Assembly: GCA_035443885.1 (NCBI GenBank)
Contig: DAOMNO010000002.1
Span: forward strand, 247,949 to 311,948
Direction of reading: 5' to 3'
Length of the DNA: 64,000 bases
DNA from: DAOMNO01 sp035443885
GTDB taxonomy: Bacteria > Planctomycetota > Phycisphaerae > Phycisphaerales > SM1A02
Part shown: piece by piece, positions 32,735 to 40,716 of the stretch
How positions within the stretch are numbered: the first letter of the stretch is position 1
Layout: each line of letters begins with the position of its first letter
Program-made: the position numbers and the translations under genes
The notes under the pieces: model-generated
Database searches by the model: none
Seen by the model: the letters and a program-made list of their open reading frames with translations, nothing else
Told to the model about the DNA's origin: nothing

Positions 32735-33946
32735 ATGATTGGCTCCATCCTGCTCCTCGCCGCAATCCTCTGCGGAGCGTCCATGCTCTGCGCAGCGATC
32801 CTGCGTCTGGCCGGGTGCTCAGGCTGGCCGGTCATCGGCGGGATCGTCGCAGGCATCGTCCTCGGCCCCACGATCATGGGGCGCATTCCTGCGTTGGCCG
32901 ATATTCATGAATCCCTGTTCGTGGGCGGCATGGAGCAACGCCAACTGCTGGATGAGACAACGCGGCAGCAGGTGGCGGCGATGCTTGCTTCGGAACATGC
33001 GGGCACGAACCTCGACGATCAGCGGGACGCTGCGGAACAGCACCTGATTGAGCGTCAGCGCCTTGAAGCGGCCTTATTGGATGCGCGCCGGCGAGATCAG
33101 TTTCCAATGCGTGTGCTCTGCGCGATAGCGGTGGTTTTCGTTTTGCTGGGGGCTGGCGGGTCGCAACGTGCTTCACAATCAGGCGCAGGCTGGATCGCAC
33201 CACTGAGCATCGGCACGTGGTCCGCCGCTTTGCCCGGCGCTGCTGCGTACTTCTGCTGCCGGGCGTGGTTTGGCTTTGATGAAACAGCATCGTTGCTGGC
33301 TTCCGCTGCGGTCATGATCGGCCCGTGGAGATTGCGAACTGCGGATCGTAATGAAGCGGATCGCGCCGAGATCGGCGGAGCGCGTACTGTTGAAGCCGCC
33401 GGGCGATTCGCTTCGGTGATTGCAATTGCAACAGTCAGTTGGGCCGTCTGGCGAAACGCAGGCGTCGAGGGGTTCCTGATTGCTTCACCGCTGATGGCAC
33501 TACTGCCCGGTTGGATTCTGCCTTTTATGCTCTCACGCATGCTACGAACCGCCGCGGTGTGGCTGTTCATTCCGATGCTCGCTGCGCTCACAACCGTGAA
33601 GATCGAGCTGCTGATTCATTTTTCGCTTTGGCCGATTCTCGCCTTCGCGATTCTCAGCGGCGATGGGCGGTGGTTCGGCGCGGTCGTCGGCGCGATGCTA
33701 CCCGGCGGACGGCGTCTTTTGCGCACGATGCGCCTCGTACTCGGCTCCATGGCATGCGGCCCAACGCAACTTACTGTTGCAGCAATCGCGCTCCACCACG
33801 GCTTGATACAGGCTGAACTGGCTTACGGCCTGCTCTGCGGGGCCGCGCTGATTGAAGTTACGGCACCATTGCGACGCCGCGCTGCAACCGAGATCATCGA
33901 ACTTGAAGACGAGATCGACGAGATGAATCGTGAATCGCAGCCGTAA
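32735..33946 (+). CDS. Polytopic membrane protein, sodium/proton exchanger-like
   Basis: 403 residues with about ten hydrophobic segments. The N-terminus G-W-P-V-I-G-G-I-V-A-G-I-V-L-G-P-T-I-M-G-type block (within residues 28-46) is the signature of CPA2 cation/proton antiporters (Pfam Na_H_Exchanger). A hydrophilic helical segment (about 60-115, rich in Q, E and R) interrupts the usual helix order, and the C-terminus ends in a short acidic tail. The transport Asp-Asp pair of true antiporters is not obvious, so activity is uncertain. Divergent from folP. Confidence 0.65.
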   Translation: MIGSILLLAAILCGASMLCAAILRLAGCSGWPVIGGIVAGIVLGPTIMGRIPALADIHESLFVGGMEQRQLLDETTRQQVAAMLASEHAGTNLDDQRDAAEQHLIERQRLEAALLDARRRDQFPMRVLCAIAVVFVLLGAGGSQRASQSGAGWIAPLSIGTWSAALPGAAAYFCCRAWFGFDETASLLASAAVMIGPWRLRTADRNEADRAEIGGARTVEAAGRFASVIAIATVSWAVWRNAGVEGFLIASPLMALLPGWILPFMLSRMLRTAAVWLFIPMLAALTTVKIELLIHFSLWPILAFAILSGDGRWFGAVVGAMLPGGRRLLRTMRLVLGSMACGPTQLTVAAIALHHGLIQAELAYGLLCGAALIEVTAPLRRRAATEIIELEDEIDEMNRESQP

Positions 33947-33952
33947 TCGCGA

Positions 33953-34462
33953 TCAAACAATCATCGGCAGCACGAAGTACGCCAACATGTGTGTGGCGAT
34001 CAGCGCATAAATGCCTGCGACCAGGTCATCCACGAGAATGCCCCATCCGCCGCGCAATCGCTGAGCTTGCGCTGCGGGCGGCACTTTCGTAACATCAAAG
34101 ATGCGAAAGAATGCAAACGCCATCATCGCGAGACCGATGTTCCACATCCAATCGGCACTGGTTGCCGGCTGTCGCCACGGCAGCATCAGCAGCGCAAGCG
34201 ATTGGCCCGCCACTTCATCCGCTACAACTTGCGACGGGTCTTTTCGTCCGAAGCGCTGTTCTGCATAGTCGCCAAAACGGACGCACGCGATGGAGAACGC
34301 GATGGTAAGCAGGATGAGTGAGACATCCATCATCCACACGGGCACGGCGAGTGCCGCCATGCCGAACGCCAAGGCCACTGGCGGAAGTGACCCCCACGTT
34401 CCGGGTGCGATCGGCATCAACCCAAGGCCGCCCGCCGTAACAAGACCGCCGCGAATATTCAC
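33953..34462 (-). CDS. pgpA: Phosphatidylglycerophosphatase A
   Basis: 169-residue membrane phosphatase that converts phosphatidylglycerophosphate to phosphatidylglycerol. Family blocks: G-L-G-x-x-P-I-A-P-G-T-W-G-S-L, D-P-S-Q-V-V-A-D-E-V-A-G-Q (catalytic acidic residues) and F-R-x-F-D-x-x-K-V-P-P...G-G-W-G-I-L-V-D-D. It overlaps the pgsA stop by four bases, placing the two consecutive steps of the pathway in one operon. Confidence 0.94.
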   Translation of the reverse strand: MNIRGGLVTAGGLGLMPIAPGTWGSLPPVALAFGMAALAVPVWMMDVSLILLTIAFSIACVRFGDYAEQRFGRKDPSQVVADEVAGQSLALLMLPWRQPATSADWMWNIGLAMMAFAFFRIFDVTKVPPAAQAQRLRGGWGILVDDLVAGIYALIATHMLAYFVLPMIV

Positions 34463-35145
34463 GCTGCGCCCCTTTCCGCTCGGCGTGCGAGAACGCGGCG
34501 AAGGCCCATCACATACGGCCAGCCGGACCAGACTGTTACGATCACCGTGACATACACCAGCACATCACGGAACCAGCCCGCCCAGTATGCCCACGGCTTC
34601 CATGCTTCTTCAGCGCGATGCGGCTCAATATTCACCGCAATAAAGATCACGACTGGAATGGCGACGGACTGAAGGATCATCTTCGCTTTGCCTGCCCATA
34701 TGGCCTCGCCGCTCATACCCATCGACTCCAGCGAGCCGCGAATACTGGTTACAAGCAGCTCACGCGCGAAGATGATCACGACCATCCATGAATACACGCC
34801 GGTGGCCATCACGAAGAAAGAGGCTTCAATGACGCGCTCCGGGATGACGAATCGAGGCCCCGCGAGGTAGATGAACGCGCCGAGCACAAGGACCTTGTCG
34901 CAAAACGGGTCCATCAGCCTGCCGAACACGGATTCGACCTTCCACCGCCTTGCCAGATAGCCGTCCAGCATGTCTGTCAGTGCGGCAGCGATAAACAGCA
35001 CAATGGCGAGGTTGGCCCATCCGACATTGATTGAGGGAAAGCGATACTGATTGAGCGCGAGAAAGAAGCCTGCTGCGATAAACAGCCGCAGGACCGTCAA
35101 GGCGTTGGGCAGATGGCGGCGGAAGCCCATTTCTCTCTGCGACAT
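34459..35145 (-). CDS. pgsA: CDP-diacylglycerol-glycerol-3-phosphate 3-phosphatidyltransferase
   Basis: Makes phosphatidylglycerophosphate from CDP-diacylglycerol and glycerol-3-phosphate. 228 residues from the ATG at 35145, chosen because AGGATG lies nine bases upstream; an ATG at 35196 would add 17 residues. The CDP-alcohol phosphotransferase motif D-G-x2-A-R-x8-G-x3-D-x3-D is complete (L-D-G-Y-L-A-R-R...G-R-L-M-D-P-F-C-D). Six membrane helices. Followed by pgpA with a 4-base overlap. Confidence 0.93.
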   Translation of the reverse strand: MSQREMGFRRHLPNALTVLRLFIAAGFFLALNQYRFPSINVGWANLAIVLFIAAALTDMLDGYLARRWKVESVFGRLMDPFCDKVLVLGAFIYLAGPRFVIPERVIEASFFVMATGVYSWMVVIIFARELLVTSIRGSLESMGMSGEAIWAGKAKMILQSVAIPVVIFIAVNIEPHRAEEAWKPWAYWAGWFRDVLVYVTVIVTVWSGWPYVMGLRRVLARRAERGAA

Positions 35146-35194
35146 ACCGTGCCGCATCCTATCGGCGGGCCGCCAGCGTGGGGAGATGGTCTGC

Positions 35195-35209
35195 ATTCAC
35201 TTTGTGAAT
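35195..35209. promoter_or_regulatory. Inverted repeat between pgsA and nuoJ
   Basis: ATTCAC-TTT-GTGAAT, a perfect 6+6 palindrome in the 241-bp divergent gap. Possible operator for either operon; no known factor is assigned. The rest of the gap holds no gene. Confidence 0.3.
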
Positions 35210-35386
35210 TCGCGAACGCAGTCAGTTGCGGGAATGGCAAGGCACGTTTATCTTGCCCACCTTTGCTGCTCAACCCGATGTCTGACGAGCCGGAATGACC
35301 CGGTCGCAGTCATCGGACACCCGCTTTCGGCCCCCGAAAAGCACCCGTATGGGGGCTGCCGGGCGGTCGTTCCCGTGAGTGATCGA

Positions 35387-36454
35387 ATGCCCTCCCACGC
35401 CCCACCGCTGCTTTACATCATGTCCGTACTCGGCGCCGTCGCGCTGTACCTGATGATGAAGCCTGCAGCTTCAGGGACGGGCGGTTCAACAGGTCGCGCG
35501 GGGCATGTGGCGGGCATCATTCTCGGCTTGGGCGTCTTTGCATGGCTGCTCAAAACGTGTATTGACCTGTTCGCCCCCGAAGGCGGCTCGCCCGAGATTC
35601 TTTTTGTGATTTTCAGCGTCATCGCCCTTGCGTCCAGCGTGCGCATGATCTGTCATTCGCGGCCTGTTTATTCCGCGCTGTATTTCGTGATGGTCGTGCT
35701 CAGCTCAGCAGCTCTGTTCCTCTTGCTCGGAGCGGAGTTCATGGCCTTCGCGCTCATCATCGTGTACGCAGGCGCGATCCTCATCACCTACATGTTCGTG
35801 CTCATGCTCGCCCAGCAGTCAGACGACCCGAACCGCGACACGGGCGATGTTTCCAGCGGGGCTGAATACGACCGCCTGCCCCGTGAACCTGCGATGGCCG
35901 CCGTCATGGGCTTCCTCATGCTCGCGCTGCTCGGATCCATGGTGTACGACGGCGTGGCCGACCTGAAGGATGCGCCGACCGCACAGCAGGCCACACTGCG
36001 TGATCTGCTGCAACTCAATCGCATGCCGCGCGAACTGGATGCGATCGTCGCTGGTCTGGTTGCTGAGGAAGGCGCAGAAGCCGTCTGGCGCAGCACAGGC
36101 GATGCGGTGTACACCGAGGGCAACAAGGCATTTGTCGATGTCGCCTTGCCCGGCCGCGTCCATCAGCGCGTGGAGCTGACCCCCGAACATATGCCCACGA
36201 ACGTGCAGCATGTCGGTCTTGCGCTGGTCGCCAAGTTCCCGGTGAGCCTCGAACTGGCGGGCATCATTCTGCTGCTGGCGATGTTCGGCGCAGCCGTGCT
36301 TTCACGCAGGCAGATCGAACTGAGCGAGGACGAGCTTCGCGAAGCTGCGGGCCTCCATCGCATGACCGCATTGGATGACACAGATCACGACGACTCGGGT
36401 CAAACCGGCAAGACTGACCGCCCAAGCTCAACCGGGCAGGGAGGCTCGCGATGA
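35387..36454 (+). CDS. nuoJ: NADH-quinone oxidoreductase subunit J
   Basis: Membrane subunit of respiratory complex I. 355 residues, about twice the usual length. Helices 1-4 with G-A-E-F-M-A-F-A-L-I-I-V-Y-A-G-A-I-L-I-type core (around residues 115-135, the pi-bulge helix) are standard, but the part between helices 4 and 5 carries an insert of roughly 120 residues, and the C-terminus a hydrophilic tail. Start placed at 35387 (M-P-S-H-A-P-P); a GTG at 35375 and the ATG at 35420 are alternatives, none with a clear ribosome binding site. First gene of nuoJKLMN; nuoA-I are not next to it. Confidence 0.88.
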   Translation: MPSHAPPLLYIMSVLGAVALYLMMKPAASGTGGSTGRAGHVAGIILGLGVFAWLLKTCIDLFAPEGGSPEILFVIFSVIALASSVRMICHSRPVYSALYFVMVVLSSAALFLLLGAEFMAFALIIVYAGAILITYMFVLMLAQQSDDPNRDTGDVSSGAEYDRLPREPAMAAVMGFLMLALLGSMVYDGVADLKDAPTAQQATLRDLLQLNRMPRELDAIVAGLVAEEGAEAVWRSTGDAVYTEGNKAFVDVALPGRVHQRVELTPEHMPTNVQHVGLALVAKFPVSLELAGIILLLAMFGAAVLSRRQIELSEDELREAAGLHRMTALDDTDHDDSGQTGKTDRPSSTGQGGSR

Positions 36455-36813
36455 GCGATCTGCTTCTCGCTCAGGAACTGGTGCAGTTTGAAGCCTTCGG
36501 CAGGCTTGGCCTCAGCCATTACCTGCTCACCAGCGCGCTCATGTTCATCATCGGCATCGTCGGCTTTGTGACACGCCGCAACATGATCGTCATGTTCCTC
36601 TGCACCGAGCTGATGTTCCAGGCGGCGGCGATCGCCATGATCGCCTTCGGCCGCTACCACATGGACATTTCAGGCCAGGTCTTTGTCATCTTCATTCTGA
36701 CGGTCGCCGCTGCGGAAGCAGCGCTCGCTCTCGCTCTCGTCGTACTTCTGTATCGTCGCAAGGAAACTCTCAGCGCCGAGGAATGGTCTGAACTCGGCGA
36801 GGCGGCAGCGTAA
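36451..36813 (+). CDS. nuoK: NADH-quinone oxidoreductase subunit K
   Basis: 120 residues, three helices, part of the proton channel of complex I. The conserved Glu residues in helix 2 (F-L-C-T-E-L-M-F-Q) and helix 3 (A-A-A-E-A-A-L-A-L) are present. The N-terminus is about 18 residues longer than in E. coli. ATG overlaps the nuoJ stop by four bases (ATGA). Confidence 0.94.
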   Translation: MSDLLLAQELVQFEAFGRLGLSHYLLTSALMFIIGIVGFVTRRNMIVMFLCTELMFQAAAIAMIAFGRYHMDISGQVFVIFILTVAAAEAALALALVVLLYRRKETLSAEEWSELGEAAA

Positions 36814-36841
36814 CGGCTGTCAGCGGCTTCTCTTCCCTCCT

Positions 36842-38983
36842 ATGCCAACTGCCGGTCCATCCTGGGCTTCGTTGATTCTCTGGCTGCCGCTCATCTCGCT
36901 CGCGCTGTGCGGCGTCTGTGCTGCGCTGCGCGTCAAGAGCAAGGCTCCGGCGTGGATCACCGTCGGCTTTCTCGGCGCGTCATTCTTCACCACGCTCGCG
37001 CTGTTCTTCAGCCATTCGTCCGGCAACCCGCTTCACATTCACATCTTCGACTGGATCAACATTTCATGGGGTGAAGGCAGCGGCCGATCGTTCGTCGCCA
37101 ACTTCTCGTTGTATGTCGATTCCCTCACGCTGTTGTGGATGCTGTTTGTTACCGGCCTCGGCACACTGATCGCGCTGTACGCCAGTGAATACATGGAAGC
37201 AGATGTCGGCAAGGGCTATACACGGTTCTTCGCGGGTGTCAGCGTCTTCCTCTTCGCCATGACCGCGCTGGTGATGGGCGACAACCTTGTCATGCTCTAT
37301 CTCGGCTGGGAAGGCGTGGGTTTCGCCAGCTACTGGCTTATTGGGTACTTCTATCGCAAGCCGAGCGCCGTTGCCGCTGCGAAGAAGGCGTTCATCATGA
37401 ACCGCATCGGCGATCTTGGGCTGGCGCTCGCGATCTGGCTGATCTGGCTCAACTTCGGCACCGTCGAATATCACGTCCTCTTCGACATTCTCAAGACAAC
37501 CGGCTATTCCACTGAAGCAGGCGGCTGGTCCATTCAAGCCATTCCCTTCCTGCTCATGCTCGGCGCGTTCGGCAAATCGGCGCAGCTTCCGCTGTATGTC
37601 TGGCTGCCCGATGCCATGGAAGGCCCGACGCCGGTCTCCGCGCTCATTCACGCAGCGACGATGGTAACGGCAGGCGTCTATCTGCTGGCTCGGATGTTCC
37701 CGGTCATGGGCTTCCATGAACTCGCACTGCCCACGGTGGCGTGGGTCGGAGCCGCCACGGCGCTGCTGGCCGCGACCATCGGCATGGCGCAGTACGACAT
37801 CAAGCGCATCATGGCGTACTCCACCGTCTCGCAACTTGGCTTCATGTTTGCGGGCATCGGCGTGATGACGACCTACGGCGCAGCGTTCCACGTCTTCACC
37901 CATGCGTTCTTCAAGGCGGTGCTCTTCCTCACCTGCGGCGCGATCATGCACGGCTTTGCGGGCCAGCTCGACCTGCGAAAACTGTCCGGCCTGCGGCACA
38001 TGGCGGGCTGGAAGATCGTGGCGTGGACCATGCTCATCGGCTGCCTCTGCCTCGCTGGGTTCCCCGGCACCAGCGGTTACTTCTCCAAGGACGTCATCCT
38101 CGGCGAGGCGTTTGCGAATCATCATGCAGCGATCGGCTGGGTGCTGCTGTTCACGGCGGGTCTCACCGCGTACTACACCTTCCGCGTGTGGTTCCGCGTG
38201 TGCGCCGGGCCTGCACACTATGAAATGGGCGATGAGCATCATGGTGAAGATGAAGCGCATGACGAACATGCCCACTCAACGGACCGCTCTCATGCGGAGC
38301 CGACGAAAAAGGCTGCGGAGCACGCCCATCATCATGGCGATCACCACCATCACGAGCCACACGCGCCTCGTCTGGCGATCAACTTCGTTCTCGTAGCCAT
38401 CACTGTTGGAGCGATCGTCGCTGCTCTGGCTTACTTCGCCCCGGAAAAAGGCAACGGCTGGGTGAAGCAGATGGTGGCGGACTCATCCGCGAAGGTCGTC
38501 GCTACACATCACGATCATGGAACGATTCTCGGCTTCGACCCGCACAAGGCGATGTACTTCGTCTCAGCGATCGTCGGCTTCATTGGCATCGCGATCTCGT
38601 TCTATCTGCATCTGCTCAACCGCAAAGCTGCGGACTCACTTCGAGGCGCACTGCTCGCGAACCCACTGACGCGCTGGCTGCCCACCGCGATGGAGAACAA
38701 GTGGTATGTGGATGAGCTGTACCATGCCCTTGTTCGCGCACCACTATGGGTCATCTCGCACATCTTTGCGCTCTTCGACCGCTACATCATTGATGCGTTG
38801 CTGGTGAACGGCACCGCGAAGCTGCCTCGCATCTTCGGCCGGGCGTTCCAGCCTCTGCAGAACGGCGTGTTGCAGTCGTATGCAGTAACGATGGCGGCAG
38901 GCGTTGCGCTGGTGGCGATTCTGGTCATCCTTGTTCCGCCGATGATTCAGGCTCTGAACGGATGGATGGGAGGAGCAGACTGA
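36842..38983 (+). CDS. nuoL: NADH-quinone oxidoreductase subunit L
   Basis: 713 residues, antiporter-like proton-pumping subunit. G-W-E-G-V-G-F-A-S-Y-W-L-I-G, the A-K-K-A-F-I-M-N-R-I-G-D block, L-P-L-Y-V-W-L-P-D-A-M-E-G-P-T-P-V-S-A-L-I-H-A-A-type loop (residues about 255-280) and the long lateral helix at the C-terminus are conserved. A His-rich hydrophilic loop (about residues 463-505, some 17 His) interrupts the later helices, in the same place where other bacteria carry shorter His-rich loops. Starts 28 bp after nuoK. Confidence 0.95.
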   Translation: MPTAGPSWASLILWLPLISLALCGVCAALRVKSKAPAWITVGFLGASFFTTLALFFSHSSGNPLHIHIFDWINISWGEGSGRSFVANFSLYVDSLTLLWMLFVTGLGTLIALYASEYMEADVGKGYTRFFAGVSVFLFAMTALVMGDNLVMLYLGWEGVGFASYWLIGYFYRKPSAVAAAKKAFIMNRIGDLGLALAIWLIWLNFGTVEYHVLFDILKTTGYSTEAGGWSIQAIPFLLMLGAFGKSAQLPLYVWLPDAMEGPTPVSALIHAATMVTAGVYLLARMFPVMGFHELALPTVAWVGAATALLAATIGMAQYDIKRIMAYSTVSQLGFMFAGIGVMTTYGAAFHVFTHAFFKAVLFLTCGAIMHGFAGQLDLRKLSGLRHMAGWKIVAWTMLIGCLCLAGFPGTSGYFSKDVILGEAFANHHAAIGWVLLFTAGLTAYYTFRVWFRVCAGPAHYEMGDEHHGEDEAHDEHAHSTDRSHAEPTKKAAEHAHHHGDHHHHEPHAPRLAINFVLVAITVGAIVAALAYFAPEKGNGWVKQMVADSSAKVVATHHDHGTILGFDPHKAMYFVSAIVGFIGIAISFYLHLLNRKAADSLRGALLANPLTRWLPTAMENKWYVDELYHALVRAPLWVISHIFALFDRYIIDALLVNGTAKLPRIFGRAFQPLQNGVLQSYAVTMAAGVALVAILVILVPPMIQALNGWMGGAD

Positions 38984-40716
38984 TGCTGGCCCCGTGGCTT
39001 CTCATCATCCCGCTGGTTGGCGCGTTGGCGATCATCTTCGCGCCGCCTCATCAGGCGAAGTGGATCGCGATGGGGACGTCCATCCTCACCTTCCTCTACA
39101 GCCTCGCGCTCATGCCTGTGTTCGGCGTATGGGGCACGGCGGAGTTCGGACTGGTGGAGACGTATCCCTGGCTGGACCGATTCGGCATCACGATCGGCCT
39201 CGGTGCGGACTCCGTCGCCATGCTTCTTGTACTGCTCTCCACGTTCCTCATGCCGCTCTGCGTGTGGGGTTCATTCACCGCAGTGCAGGATCGTCTGCGT
39301 GAGTATTACGGCTGGCTATTGGTCATGCTGGCAGCCATGGTCGGCGTGTTCATCGCCACCGACCTCATTCTCTTCTACATCTGTTTCGAGTTCACGCTCG
39401 TACCGATGTTCTTCCTCATCGCCATCTACGGCGGTGAGAATCGCGACAAAGCGTCGATCAAGTTCTTCATTTACACATTCACCGGCTCGCTCATTGCGCT
39501 TGCCGGCCTGTTGTACGTAGCGTGGCAATATTCAATCGCTGCGGGGGCATGGAACTTCGACATCCCCTCGCTTACTGCGTTCGCATCCACGATGTCGCTC
39601 ACGGAGCAATCGTGGATTCTGCTGGCCTTGATGGCGGGCTTTGCTGTCAAGGTTCCGCTGTTCCCGGTTCACACATGGCTCCCGCTCGCGCATACCGAAG
39701 CGCCAACGGCAGGCTCTGTGATTCTGGCTGCGGTGCTGTTGAAGCTCGGCACGTACGGGTTGTACCGCTTTGTGCTGCCGATGGTGCCCGAAGCGGTGAT
39801 TGAGTACGCCCCGCTGATCGCAGTGCTTTCAATCATTGGCATCCTGTATGCAGGTCTCATCTGCTGGGTGCAGACGGACATCAAGAAGCTCATCGCGTAT
39901 TCATCCGTGAGCCACCTCGGCTTCTGTGTGCTCGGGTTGTTCGCTCTCAACCCGCTCGGCCTGCAAGGTTCAGTGCTGTACATGATCAACCACGGCCTTT
40001 CCACCGGCGCGCTGTTCTTCCTGATCGGCATGATCTACGAGCGGTATCACACGCGCGAGATGGATCACATGAGCGGCCTTGCTCGCCGCATGCCGATCTG
40101 GGCGTTCTTCATGGTTTTCTTCGTACTGGCGTCGGTCGGCCTGCCCGGTCTGAACGGCTTTGTCAGCGAGTTCCTGTGCCTGATCGGCGCGTTCATCTCC
40201 ACGCCTGACAATGTTACGCATCCCGGCGTGCTCGGTCCGTGGTATGCGGCGTTTGCTGGTGCGGGCATGATCGTCGCTGCGATGTACCTGCTCATCATGG
40301 TGGGCAAGGTTGTCTTCGGCCCGCTCAAAGAGCCGCACCATCACCACCACCATCATCATCACCACAGCGAGCAAAAACTGCCTGCGGACCTCACCATGAG
40401 GGAGATCGGCGTGCTGGTTCCGCTGGCTGTGCTATGCCTTGTGCTGGGGCTGTACCCGAAGATCGCCACGGATGCGATGAGCGGCTCGGTGAACAAGATG
40501 GCGTCCATCTACCCCGCACGAGTGCTTGAACACATCCGAACAGCCGAACATCCAAACAGCCGAAGTTGGGAAACCGCTTCAACCGTCGAGATCGCTGATT
40601 CTGCCGCCAGCACGACCGAGACGCTCGCACCAGAGACGGCATCGGTCGCTGCTGATTTGGACGTTCTGACGTTTGGACGTTCTGACGTTTTCCCGGAGGA
40701 CCGGATCGATGGTTGA
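38983..40716 (+). CDS. nuoM: NADH-quinone oxidoreductase subunit M
   Basis: 577 residues, second antiporter-like pump subunit. The start ATG shares one base with the nuoL stop (TGATG at 38981) and has GGAGGAG upstream. V-P-M-F-F-L-I, K-V-P-L-F-P-V-H-T-W-L-P-L-A-H-T-E-A-P-type motif (around residues 225-245) and G-L-P-G-L-N-G-F are conserved. Ten consecutive His follow K-E-P near residue 450. The C-terminal tail of about 80 residues is not conserved and contains two 8-bp tandem repeat tracts. Confidence 0.94.
   Translation: MLAPWLLIIPLVGALAIIFAPPHQAKWIAMGTSILTFLYSLALMPVFGVWGTAEFGLVETYPWLDRFGITIGLGADSVAMLLVLLSTFLMPLCVWGSFTAVQDRLREYYGWLLVMLAAMVGVFIATDLILFYICFEFTLVPMFFLIAIYGGENRDKASIKFFIYTFTGSLIALAGLLYVAWQYSIAAGAWNFDIPSLTAFASTMSLTEQSWILLALMAGFAVKVPLFPVHTWLPLAHTEAPTAGSVILAAVLLKLGTYGLYRFVLPMVPEAVIEYAPLIAVLSIIGILYAGLICWVQTDIKKLIAYSSVSHLGFCVLGLFALNPLGLQGSVLYMINHGLSTGALFFLIGMIYERYHTREMDHMSGLARRMPIWAFFMVFFVLASVGLPGLNGFVSEFLCLIGAFISTPDNVTHPGVLGPWYAAFAGAGMIVAAMYLLIMVGKVVFGPLKEPHHHHHHHHHHSEQKLPADLTMREIGVLVPLAVLCLVLGLYPKIATDAMSGSVNKMASIYPARVLEHIRTAEHPNSRSWETASTVEIADSAASTTETLAPETASVAADLDVLTFGRSDVFPEDRIDG
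40532..40571. repeat. Octamer tandem repeat in the nuoM tail (first tract)
   Basis: Units ACATCCGA, ACAGCCGA, ACATCCAA, ACAGCCGA, AGTTGGGA; period 8 with a 16-base super-period. The reverse complement matches the TTGGAYGT family seen in purL. It codes for an E-H-I-R-T-A-E-H-P-N-S-R stretch. Confidence 0.65.
40656..40695. repeat. Octamer tandem repeat at the nuoM/nuoN boundary
   Basis: Units TTTGGACG, TTCTGACG, TTTGGACG, TTCTGACG, TTTTCCCG; two perfect 16-base copies. It encodes L-T-F-G-R-S-D-V near the end of NuoM and stops just before the nuoN ribosome binding site. Confidence 0.7.

Noticed and set aside
37064..38275. A 403-codon frame antisense to nuoL
   Set aside because: Shadow of a highly conserved gene, with His/Arg/Asp-rich composition and no motif.
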